DNA of 25,874 nt, taken from CAYYGL01 sp964471235. Lineage in GTDB: Bacteria > Calditrichota > Calditrichia > RBG-13-44-9 > J075. Under the pieces are notes generated by a model. The model did no database searches. It saw nothing but the letters and a program-made list of their open reading frames with translations, and had not been told where the DNA came from. Positions 8,215 to 15,857 of the stretch are shown piece by piece. The stretch is taken from positions 1-25,874 of the forward strand of contig CAYYGL010000055.1 of assembly GCA_964471235.1 (NCBI GenBank). The letters run 5' to 3'. The translations under genes and the position numbers were made by a program. Each line of letters begins with the position of its first letter. Positions within the stretch are counted from its first letter, which is position 1.

Positions 8215-10014
8215 ATGAACCGGTACAGCTCTTTAATTGGCATGCTCTTATCATTGTTTTTCATTCTCCCCCTGTTTGCCCAACCCCCGGCAAATGGTGT
8301 AAATGAATATCGTTTAGCAGGCGTTAACCCTCGCAGTACCGGAGGCGATACGCTGACGGCAAATGCTGGCAGAGGTATCTGGGTGGCGGATAATCCCGAC
8401 CTGGATAATGACGGGATGCCGGAAATCATTGTAACCGATTATAGCGATGGCGGGCGGGTATTTGTGTACGAGGTAACCGGTAACGACCAATTAGAGTTTG
8501 TTTGGGCTTCCAAAAAACTGGATACGGCACCCGGGGGCGGCTCTACTCCCCGTTCGGTAACCACCGGGGACTTCGATAATAACGGCAAACAGGAAATCAT
8601 CTTCCCAATCGGATATTTTGCAACGGATTCAACTCAGCTTGCGAACAGGGGCATCTATTTTTATGAGTGGACCGGAAATGATAATGACTACGGAACGGAA
8701 CCCATTTTTAAATTGACCTATGAATCCATCGACTCGGGTTTTGCGGGCATCAATGTGGGACGAACCGAAAACGGATTGCGAGTTCAGGATATCGATGGTG
8801 ATGGCAAAAGCGAGCTGCTTTTTCCACCGCGGGCATTTAATTTTGCAGTGGCGAAACTATATATTTTACAGGTTACCTCCGGCACCTTTTCCGGGGGAGA
8901 TGCAGTTGTGGACACCGAGTATGTTTACAAAAAAATGGTTCATGATCCCATCATCACCCCGGATGGTTATGTTCCCTGCGGCACCGCAATTGGAAACGTG
9001 GACCTTGATGCCAATGACGAGATTGTTGTCGCTGGCTGGCAAAACATTGGGGCAGGAGCCGCCCTGGGCTTTATCGAGATCGACGGACCGGATACGTATG
9101 TTGACGGCAGTGTGGTTCGTTTAGCGGATTATAGTGCTTTTGTGGTAAAGGCAAAACCGATTATCACCACGATTAATGGCAGTCCGGTAATTTTTGCTCA
9201 TGGAACGAACGCCGGAACTTCCCAAAGTCAGATGTGGATACTGGAGGGGATTGTTTCCGATCAGTTTGTAACGGAAGCCAATGTACATGAATTGTTCCCC
9301 AACCTGGGATTCTGGAGCGCCTGGGACTTAGGGGATCAGGATCACCCGACGAACGACCCGGGCGACGGGTTGGACCTTTATCTCTATGGCGGCGGCGGTC
9401 GCTTTGTTGACATTGAATATGACGGCTCGGGAGATGTAACTGATACCACAAGTTACAATGTGACCCAGGTGTATGATTTGGCAGACGTGTATGATAACCT
9501 TGGGGGATTATTTAATGATTTTTATACATATCCCGGAATGGATCTGGATGGCGATGGGCTTCGTGACATTGTGACAAGTTATAAAGGCTCCTCAGTCGAT
9601 AGTTTAGGCGGAGAATCCCTTGCCACTAACGGCTTTCATGCGTTCTTTTTTGAGTGGGGAGATTCCTCCCAGTCAATAGACCTGGCATCGTTAGTTGGTT
9701 TCAAACCGACCCCTCTTACGGTTATCACACCCGACAATTATAAGTTGTCACAAAACTACCCCAATCCCTTTAACCCATCCACGAATATTGATTTTACCTT
9801 GCCCATCAGCAAAGCGATCAGTATAAAGATTTATAACACCCTGGGGCAGGAAGTTCGGACACTTATCAACAACCGGAAATATGCCGCTGGTACTTATACG
9901 GTTCAATGGGATGGTAGAGATAACAACGGCAATCCGGTCGCCAGCGGGGTTTACATTTACAAATTGATTTTCGGTAATTTCGCCAAATCGAAAAAGATGA
10001 CGCTGGTTCGTTAA
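8215..10014 (+). CDS. Secreted VCBS/FG-GAP-like repeat protein with T9SS type A sorting domain
   Basis: A 599-residue protein exported by Sec and then T9SS. The signal peptide is MNRYSSLIGMLLSLFFILPL followed by FAQ. Five Asp-rich loops typical of FG-GAP/VCBS beta-propeller repeats occur at about residues 62 (DLDNDGMPEI), 119 (DFDNNGKQEI), 192 (DIDGDGKSEL), 262 (NVDLDANDEI) and 443 (DLDGDGLRDI), which suggests a calcium-binding integrin-like propeller. The C-terminal domain from about residue 508 has KLSQNYPNPFNPSTNI, IYNTLGQEVRTL, VQWDGRDNNGNPVASGVYIY and the terminal basic strand KKMTLVR. It is followed by a strong terminator and probably forms its own transcription unit. The binding target or enzymatic role is unknown; surface adhesion is a family-based guess. 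Confidence 0.88.
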   Translation: MNRYSSLIGMLLSLFFILPLFAQPPANGVNEYRLAGVNPRSTGGDTLTANAGRGIWVADNPDLDNDGMPEIIVTDYSDGGRVFVYEVTGNDQLEFVWASKKLDTAPGGGSTPRSVTTGDFDNNGKQEIIFPIGYFATDSTQLANRGIYFYEWTGNDNDYGTEPIFKLTYESIDSGFAGINVGRTENGLRVQDIDGDGKSELLFPPRAFNFAVAKLYILQVTSGTFSGGDAVVDTEYVYKKMVHDPIITPDGYVPCGTAIGNVDLDANDEIVVAGWQNIGAGAALGFIEIDGPDTYVDGSVVRLADYSAFVVKAKPIITTINGSPVIFAHGTNAGTSQSQMWILEGIVSDQFVTEANVHELFPNLGFWSAWDLGDQDHPTNDPGDGLDLYLYGGGGRFVDIEYDGSGDVTDTTSYNVTQVYDLADVYDNLGGLFNDFYTYPGMDLDGDGLRDIVTSYKGSSVDSLGGESLATNGFHAFFFEWGDSSQSIDLASLVGFKPTPLTVITPDNYKLSQNYPNPFNPSTNIDFTLPISKAISIKIYNTLGQEVRTLINNRKYAAGTYTVQWDGRDNNGNPVASGVYIYKLIFGNFAKSKKMTLVR

Positions 10015-10040
10015 ATCACTTGTCTACAAACTTCTCAAAT

Positions 10041-10074
10041 ATCTCACCCTGCTCCGGCGGGGTGAGATTTTTTT
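10041..10074 (+). terminator. Intrinsic terminator
   Basis: ATCTCACCC (10041-10049) pairs with GGGTGAGAT (10060-10068). The helix can extend by three pairs to a TCCG loop, and a run of seven T follows. It ends the transcript of the VCBS-like secreted-protein gene, 26 nt after its stop. Confidence 0.9.
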
Positions 10075-10143
10075 CCCGCTTACATTATCCGATAACAATG
10101 AAATAATGTTGCCAAGTTCAATCCTTTTGGAAGGAGTTTTGTT

Positions 10144-11586
10144 ATGCGTCAATTGATATTATTATCCATTATTTGTTTGCTGTTTCAGGTAACCCTTTAT
10201 GCCCAAACCAACGAGTGGCATACCCAGTATGTTACATTTGATAATACCACAAATGGCACCCTGAACCGCACCTCCAGTGTAGCGGTTGTGGATTCGAATG
10301 ATTTTGTAGCCCTGGTTACCCGGGGGTCGGTTGCCGGAGGAAATTTGATCAATTATTTGGTGGGATATGTAGATGCGGATTCTGCCAATGGCAGGCTCGG
10401 TAATCCTACCGGTACCGGGGTCGCTTTCTGGGAATATATTTTAGATCATGTGGATTTCGCCGATGCCTGGCAGATTGCCGGCGGACCCAACAATCTGGTG
10501 TATCTGGCGAATAATGATGTGAATCATAATATTTTGGTGTTCGAATTAACCCCCACGGAGGTGGCAAGCGCCCCGTACCGGATGGAGACCGGAACAGAAG
10601 AAATCTGGGCAATTGAAGTGGATGCGAACGGTTATGTTTATGTGTGTGCATTAAACGGTACGGCTGCCAACACCGCAGAGGTTAAAGTGTATCCCCCGGT
10701 GACGGACCCCAATGCTGCCTGGGGAACCACCCATGACAGCCCTCCCATCGCTACCATCGATCTGCCCGATGGGGTGTACCGCGGCATTACCGTTTCCGGT
10801 GACGGATCGCAAGTGTTTATCAGCAAGTCATCGGAACGGAGCATGCTTAAATACACCGGCAGCCCCGCCAACGGCTATACTCTCGATCCCTCATTCAATC
10901 TCACACTTGATCCGAATGACCTCGGCATCAGAGAAGATTCCACCACCTTTATTCCCACCTTACTGGGATTGGCTTATATGGATGATCCGGGGTTGGTAAT
11001 CGCTGCGACCGACTCAATTTTCTATGGTGGGGAAACCAGTGGATACCGGTACGGGCGTCTTTACATTATCGATCCTACCACCGGTGCCAATCTGGATACC
11101 ATAGACCAGGCGCGGTGGAATTTTGAACATGCCGGCGACTATTCCACCGGGTCCAATAACGGACTCTGGAGCGGCTTCGCTTCTTCTTATGATGTGGATG
11201 TGGAAGCAACGGAAAGTGCCCTTTATGCGCAATCGTGGTTTGGCTGGCAGGTGGAAAAATGGTTGTTCGATGGAGACCTCAGTGTCCTGCTCGACATTAA
11301 ACAAGTGACAGCCAACATACCGAAAGACTTTGCGTTAAAGCAAAACTATCCCAATCCGTTTAACCCTGCTACCACCATCGAATTTGATGTACGAAAAGCC
11401 GGGCAGGTCACCCTTGAAATATATAATTTGATGGGGCAAAAGGTAGCCACGTTAATTGATGAGAAACTGAATCCCGGCATTTATCAAGCGGTTTTTGATG
11501 GCAGCACTCTGGCATCCGGCATCTATTTTTACACGCTTAAAGCAGACGATTTCAGCGCTGTTAAGAAGATGACGTTGCTGAAGTGA
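10144..11586 (+). CDS. Secreted beta-propeller-like protein with T9SS type A sorting domain
   Basis: A 480-residue exported protein. AAGGAG at 10131-10136 lies 7 nt before the ATG and a clean signal peptide (LILLSIICLLFQVTLYAQ) follows. The body has repeated strand motifs of the NHL/lactonase-like propeller kind, e.g. VYLANNDVNHNILVFELT, IWAIEVDANGYVYVCALNG and GITVSGDGSQVFISKSSERS. No catalytic residue set was recognised. The last 85 residues are a T9SS sorting domain (ALKQNYPNPFNPATTIEFDV, IYNLMGQKVATL, LASGIYFYTL, ending KKMTLLK). It lies 129 nt downstream of another T9SS protein but behind that gene's terminator, so it is likely separately transcribed. The function is unknown; the propeller assignment rests on strand rhythm and is less certain than the export signal. 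Confidence 0.86.
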   Translation: MRQLILLSIICLLFQVTLYAQTNEWHTQYVTFDNTTNGTLNRTSSVAVVDSNDFVALVTRGSVAGGNLINYLVGYVDADSANGRLGNPTGTGVAFWEYILDHVDFADAWQIAGGPNNLVYLANNDVNHNILVFELTPTEVASAPYRMETGTEEIWAIEVDANGYVYVCALNGTAANTAEVKVYPPVTDPNAAWGTTHDSPPIATIDLPDGVYRGITVSGDGSQVFISKSSERSMLKYTGSPANGYTLDPSFNLTLDPNDLGIREDSTTFIPTLLGLAYMDDPGLVIAATDSIFYGGETSGYRYGRLYIIDPTTGANLDTIDQARWNFEHAGDYSTGSNNGLWSGFASSYDVDVEATESALYAQSWFGWQVEKWLFDGDLSVLLDIKQVTANIPKDFALKQNYPNPFNPATTIEFDVRKAGQVTLEIYNLMGQKVATLIDEKLNPGIYQAVFDGSTLASGIYFYTLKADDFSAVKKMTLLK

Positions 11587-11615
11587 AAACTGCTCTTTCA
11601 TCTCATATTAATCCG

Positions 11616-11650
11616 GAATCTCCCCGCTCCCCGGGGAGATTCTTTTTTTT
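11616..11650 (+). terminator. Intrinsic terminator
   Basis: A 10-bp perfect stem, GAATCTCCCC (11616-11625) with GGGGAGATTC (11633-11642), encloses a 7-nt loop and is followed by eight T. It closes the secreted propeller gene 29 nt after its stop. Read on the minus strand it lacks a T-run, so it does not serve the converging transpeptidase gene. Confidence 0.92.
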
Positions 11651-11691
11651 GGGGCGAGTCTATCCAGCTATTTTTTCGCTTGAAATATCCG

Positions 11692-12468
11692 CTACTTCTC
11701 AACCGTAGCAATTTCCGGTAAATGCCAGGAATTTTTTAAAGCTTTGTAGAGGGGTTTGGTCAACTGCACCAGGATGGGATTTTGCTTGTCATCCAGCCAG
11801 GTCGCAATATTCCTTAAATGCGGTTCCGACATGGCGGTGCACCCACTGGTCGGGTGAGAGGGAGCTTCCCAAATGTGGAGAAAAATGCAGGAGCCATTGC
11901 CGCTTTTCGGTGACTCGGTGTTGTAATTTACGATGATACCAATTTTATATTGCGGTTCAATTTGCCGCATCTTTTCCGATGAGTTCCAATCAATTTTGTT
12001 AACCCTGTCTCTTTCAACAATCGTGTTGTAGTATTTTGAATTCCGGTCATCCACGCATTCGGTTAATTTTGTGATGTGAAGATACGGAATTTTCAAATCC
12101 GTCATTTCCGTTTCCGGGGCAAAACCGAAACAGGCGCCCAGGGGAAATACCCCTGCCGGGCTTTTGCCATCGCCTTCAACTTTGTGGGGCATCCCACCGT
12201 TGGGCTCCTCCATGCCCCAGGCTAATCCGCTTCGTCCCACAACCACCGGTATTTTATCGCCGCTCATTTGCCAACCGTCTCTTCCCGTATCCCGAAAAAA
12301 CTTATATAAAACGCCTGTTTGAGCAGAGTCGTCTTCCGTTATCACCAGCAGCATTTGGCTGGAATTTTCGAATAACAGAGAATATTCTGCACCAAACGTA
12401 AATACGGATGTCAGGAAAGACATGATAAAAGTCATTAGAAGAGCATAGTAATCTTTTGGGAAGAACAA
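11692..12468 (-). CDS. L,D-transpeptidase (YkuD-family) exported protein
   Basis: Up to 258 residues with an N-terminal hydrophobic export segment and a YkuD-fold domain. Family members cross-link peptidoglycan through meso-diaminopimelate or attach proteins to it, using a catalytic cysteine. Supporting features are PVVVGRSGLAWGM, GDGKSPAGVFPLG, CIFLHIWEAP and the active-site block HPTSGCTAMS near residues 216-225. The Cys is present, but the His that usually precedes GC (SHGC) is Ser, as in some divergent subfamilies. The start is uncertain. TTG at 12468 has GAGAG about 10 nt upstream; the first in-frame ATG, at 12435, lies inside the hydrophobic segment's lead-in and has no clear ribosome site. 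A miniature transposon ends 33 nt upstream and separates this gene from the beta-barrel gene it probably once followed closely. Confidence 0.82.
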   Translation of the reverse strand: MFFPKDYYALLMTFIMSFLTSVFTFGAEYSLLFENSSQMLLVITEDDSAQTGVLYKFFRDTGRDGWQMSGDKIPVVVGRSGLAWGMEEPNGGMPHKVEGDGKSPAGVFPLGACFGFAPETEMTDLKIPYLHITKLTECVDDRNSKYYNTIVERDRVNKIDWNSSEKMRQIEPQYKIGIIVNYNTESPKSGNGSCIFLHIWEAPSHPTSGCTAMSEPHLRNIATWLDDKQNPILVQLTKPLYKALKNSWHLPEIATVEK

Positions 12469-12500
12469 TTTTTTTCAACTCTCGGTTTTATTGGTGATTT

Positions 12501-12715
12501 GTAACTATTCAGCTATATGCCCATTTTGGGCTTTCCGGCTTTTCCGGTGTTTTTTCGGAAAATGCCGCAATCGCAATATTCGGCATTATTCCGTGGTAGA
12601 AGATTCTCCAACGGAGTCTATGACCGGTATTTTTCATCAATCGCCTGCACCGATTGATGAAAAAACCGGAATGACGAATAAAACATCCAATATGCAGGTA
12701 AAGCTGAATCGTTAC
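12501..12715. mobile_element. 215-bp miniature inverted-repeat transposable element with IS66-like ends
   Basis: The ends are inverted repeats GTAACTATTCAGCT (12501-12514) and, on the other strand, GTAACGATTCAGCT (12702-12715), matching at 13 of 14 bases, with weaker similarity to about 29 bp. The flanks are GGTGATTT (12493-12500) and GGTAATTT (12716-12723), an 8-bp target duplication with one mismatch. GTAA tips and 8-bp duplications are the hallmark of the IS66 family. There is no transposase. The interior is made of bulged hairpins: CGGAAAATGCCG (12556-12567) against 12581-12593, and a 19-bp stem of 12624-12643 against 12651-12669. It may act as a transcription or RNA-processing barrier between the genes on either side. 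Confidence 0.85.
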
Positions 12716-12799
12716 GGTAATTTTTGATAATCCCATAGCATAACCGAATACTATATTATTAAATTGATCTTTTGTTATTGGAATCCCTGTTACTTCAAG

Positions 12800-13225
12800 T
12801 TAATAGTCAAATGATCCGCCTAAATATGAATAAAATTCGATTTTACTCATCCTGTATTTAGGACGAAGACCGAGTTGAAACTGCAAATAGTCGAATTGGA
12901 GATCAAAGGTTAAAAATTCCCCGGTACCCTCGGGGTGATTAAGTGTTTTAACCTCCATCTTATCCTCACCCCCTTTTTGAAGATAGGTAAGTTGGGTTTC
13001 AAAATCAATCATCTCCAAATCAAAAAGTCTTAAATAAATTCCTATATTTGGAGAGATTCTGGTTTTATCAACCGGGATATTTGTAATATTGAGAGAGGGA
13101 TCATATTCGAAATTAGGGTTTGAAGCCGTAACTCCAATTTTGAACCCGTAAGTTGATATAACCTGGGAAAAACTCAGCACTGAAAATAGTGAAAAGAATG
13201 TGAAGATTAATAAAAGATATTTCAT
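12800..13225 (-). pseudogene. Outer-membrane beta-barrel protein, cut by an in-frame TAA
   Basis: The frame encodes 141 residues: signal peptide MKYLLLIFTFFSLFSVLSFS, then alternating strands typical of the PorT/outer-membrane beta-barrel group (YGFKIGVTASN, ISPNIGIYLRLF, FETQLTYLQKGG, LQFQLGLRPKYR, IEFYSYLGGSFDY). AAGGAG lies 7 nt before the ATG. The family is usually around 200 residues, and here the stop falls mid-strand. After the TAA at 12800-12802 the same frame continues LEVTGIPITKDQFNNIVFG and YAMGLSKIT, which looks like more barrel sequence, up to the miniature transposon at 12715. I therefore treat it as broken by a nonsense change and then by insertion. A short but functional barrel remains possible. 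Confidence 0.65.
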
Positions 13226-13345
13226 CGGAGGCTCCTTTCGAAACCAATAATTTGAGCGCTGATAGACTTTTTGGGTCTGTAAATTGATAGGTCACCGGGT
13301 TAGCAAACACTTCGCTTAGAACGGCGCCGTCTTTGTGGAATATCT

Positions 13346-13936
13346 TTATCTCACCAACGTCATCTTCTTCACTTTCACCTTATTCCCCACCTGCAGCCGG
13401 TAGATGTAAATACCGCTGGCAACTGCTTCCCCGGAGGCATTCCGCCCATCCCAAACGATTTCATATTGACCGGCTGTTTTCGGTTCATTTACTAAAATAC
13501 GAACTTCCTGCCCCAGAATGTCATAAATTTTTAATTGGATATGCAAAGGCGTCGAAGTGGTGAGTGCAAAAGGAATTGTTGTGGAGGGATTAAAGGGGTT
13601 CGGGTAATTTTGCCCGAGTTGAAAATTCTCCGGCATGGGATGCCGTTCGGCATACGGGGGGATACCGGTTACCGGTTCAAAGAATTCCAGTATCCGAGCC
13701 ATCACGCTGTCGCGAGTGCTTTCCGGGTACAGGGTTTCAAACGGAATTCCCAGGTATACGATTTTGCCGGGAACCGTCCCCTGGCCGAAAATCCCTTCAT
13801 ATTGGATGCCCGCTCCCCCGTAAATCGCCGGGTCAAAACCGGTATATCTCATATTCCTTACCGAACCGCCGGTGGGATTAATCCCATCCGGAAAATCCAC
13901 GTTATAGGTGCCGTGGTTCCCGTCATCAAAGGTCAT
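13346..13936 (-). pseudogene. Detached C-terminal part of the GH18 protein (amidotransferase-like end plus T9SS sorting domain)
   Basis: This frame (ATG at 13936, 196 codons) is the direct continuation of the GH18 gene: codons TTG TAA AAC ATG run in one frame across 13945-13934. It holds the end of the amidotransferase-like domain (GIQYEGIFGQGTVPGKIVYL) that the neighbouring M23 gene carries unbroken as GIQYQGTFGSGTVPGKVVYC. A full T9SS domain follows (LGQNYPNPFNPSTTIPFAL, IYDILGQEVRIL, IVWDGRNASGEAVASGIYIY, KKMTLVR). There is no signal peptide and no ribosome site before 13936, so independent translation is unlikely unless reinitiation occurs after the stop. A single base change (e.g. AAA to TAA) explains the break; a sequencing error would look the same. 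Confidence 0.8.
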
Positions 13937-13939
13937 GTT

Positions 13940-15838
13940 TTACAAATCGGCAAAAATTCCGCCGGAAGTAGCGGATAGATTATAAGTCGGCACCCGATCC
14001 ATGACGTACTGGGCTTTTAGATATGTTTGATAAAACTGTTGATCGGAGGGGCTGCCCTGCTGAACCAGATCATAGCCGATTTCGGAACCGGAGACAAATA
14101 GTTTCCCACCTTGTTCCAGGTATTCTGCCACCAACTGCTGTTCGGTGCTGCTAAAGCTTTCATCAGCGGTTCCTTCCTCACCGGAAATCCATAATGTCAC
14201 ATCATAATCTTCAAGCAAAATAGCGCCGCTTTCAATAGCCTCGTTGGCACAGGCGTTAAAGGCATATCCCTGTTTTACCACAGACGGGGCAAATCGCTTA
14301 ATAAAATCAAACGTATTCACCGTGCCGGTAACGCGGTCAAAGCCGTTAACGATGAGAATCGGTACGGTTGCAAGTGAGGGTCTTACCGCCAGCACTTCGG
14401 TTAAACTACTCTCACCATTTCCATTAAAGGCAGACATCTTAAAATAATAAGTGGTATCGAGGGAAAGATTGCTCAGGATGTTCACTGCATTGGGAAAATC
14501 AACCCCCTGGTCGAAATTCACCCCATCGGTGCTCGTATAAATTCTGTAACCGGTTGCCCCGGTGGATGGATTGACCGCAACTTCAACTTGCCCCCCGCCA
14601 ATATTGGTTATTCGAAATGCAACGGGTCTTAAAGGTGGTGCTGTGGATCCGAAGGCATTGGCGAGCGCTTGCTGAAGTTCCTGACGCTGGCCATCGTAGC
14701 TCAACGCCCAGATGGCAATTCCCTTTAAGTTATCCAGATTCACCATGTCAAACTTGAGGGCAAGGCTCAGGCTGTCATCATACCAGCCCTGGTGCCATTG
14801 CCCATTGTTATACCGATACCAGGGCGTTTGTGAATTTTGATCCCAGAGACGCCCATGTTGGAGGGCGTTGGGATACGCCTCGCTATACAGAATCGCATCG
14901 CCGGGACCTAAGGTGGGTGCTGCCAGGGTATCATTGGCAGTGGGCCAGTCAAATCCGTAGAAGGGAACACTTAAGATCAATTTTTGAAAATTATTCGATG
15001 TTTTGGTGAGATAGTCCTGTACCGTCCAGGTGACATTGTAAGTGCCCCAGACGTTGCCGCTGGTGAGCGGTGCCACCGGGCCGGCCGTGGGTCCGGTGCT
15101 CCAATGAAAGTCGTAGCCCTGCATAATCAAGCCATCGGTGATCTGGGCGAGGGAGAAATAATCAAAGGCATTGCTCCAGTCGACCGCCGGGGTAAAAATA
15201 GTGACGAAGGAACCGGGAAGATTATCGTGAAACGTATTTGTTAACTCGGTCATGAAATCGGTTAAATTTTGCCGCTGGCTTCCGGGCACCCCCTCGAAAT
15301 CAATGGTAACCCCATCTCCATTGGCACTGAGAACTGCATTCAACAGGTTGTTGATAAGATTGGTTCTGTGGGTAGGATTGCTAAGCAAGGTCGCCAGTTG
15401 GGATGAGCTGAACAGGATGGTGGTTAAGACCACCCGAACTCCCTGGCTATGTGCCAGGTTGATTAATCCGCCGGCGGGCCAGTCATGCAAATTAACAATG
15501 TCTCCGGAGCCGTTGATTTCCGCACCGAAATAGGCAACCGTGGTCAGCAAATCGTAGTTCAGGCTCGGGTAACTCGGGTAAACCCAGTATGGCAAATATC
15601 CAAAAATCTCCCGGCTGGGAGGAGTCAGGTTGGGAACGAGGGGCATCGGGCGACCTTTAAACCTCGGCATTTTCCCCGGCGGTGCATAATTTTTATACTG
15701 CTCCAATTGCACCTGGTGGATACTTTTTGCTGTCTGCAATGAAGTCGCTTGCTCTTCATCCGGTTTATCCTGTGAGAAAAGGAGTGTTGGTGTGATGGCA
15801 ATAAAAAGAAATAGCGCGAAAACGATTTTTGTTCGCAT
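13940..15838 (-). CDS. GH18 family glycoside hydrolase, prematurely stopped before its T9SS domain
   Basis: 632 residues. Signal peptide MRTKIVFALFLFIAITPTLL then FSQ; GH18 TIM-barrel at about 75-400 (FGYLPYWVYPSYP; catalytic strand DGVTIDFE at 175-182 with acid Glu182; late barrel block KGIAIWALSYDG); Fn3 domain at about 405-490 (VEVAVNPSTGATGYRIYTST); then an amidotransferase-like domain (ILIVNGFDR, VTLWISGEEG, VAEYLEQGGKLFVSGSEIGY) that breaks at FADL-stop. GH18 enzymes cleave beta-1,4 bonds next to GlcNAc in chitin, peptidoglycan or N-glycans. The middle Asp of the canonical DGxDxDxE is Thr, as in several peptidoglycan-type and divergent members. AGGA precedes the ATG, 19 nt after the M23 gene. 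Without the downstream segment the product would lack T9SS export and might stay periplasmic. Confidence 0.85.
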   Translation of the reverse strand: MRTKIVFALFLFIAITPTLLFSQDKPDEEQATSLQTAKSIHQVQLEQYKNYAPPGKMPRFKGRPMPLVPNLTPPSREIFGYLPYWVYPSYPSLNYDLLTTVAYFGAEINGSGDIVNLHDWPAGGLINLAHSQGVRVVLTTILFSSSQLATLLSNPTHRTNLINNLLNAVLSANGDGVTIDFEGVPGSQRQNLTDFMTELTNTFHDNLPGSFVTIFTPAVDWSNAFDYFSLAQITDGLIMQGYDFHWSTGPTAGPVAPLTSGNVWGTYNVTWTVQDYLTKTSNNFQKLILSVPFYGFDWPTANDTLAAPTLGPGDAILYSEAYPNALQHGRLWDQNSQTPWYRYNNGQWHQGWYDDSLSLALKFDMVNLDNLKGIAIWALSYDGQRQELQQALANAFGSTAPPLRPVAFRITNIGGGQVEVAVNPSTGATGYRIYTSTDGVNFDQGVDFPNAVNILSNLSLDTTYYFKMSAFNGNGESSLTEVLAVRPSLATVPILIVNGFDRVTGTVNTFDFIKRFAPSVVKQGYAFNACANEAIESGAILLEDYDVTLWISGEEGTADESFSSTEQQLVAEYLEQGGKLFVSGSEIGYDLVQQGSPSDQQFYQTYLKAQYVMDRVPTYNLSATSGGIFADL

Positions 15839-15857
15839 ATAACGTTATCCTGTTTTT

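Noticed and set aside
12491..12736. Open frames of 78 (plus) and 75 (minus) codons
   Set aside because: They lie across the miniature transposon and its hairpins. The first codons of the minus frame are only the tail of the broken beta-barrel gene.
13940..13942. TAA being read as sense through a reassigned genetic code
   Set aside because: TAA is used as the terminal stop of other intact genes here (e.g. the PorV and VCBS-like genes), and the context TAA-A is not a known read-through signal.
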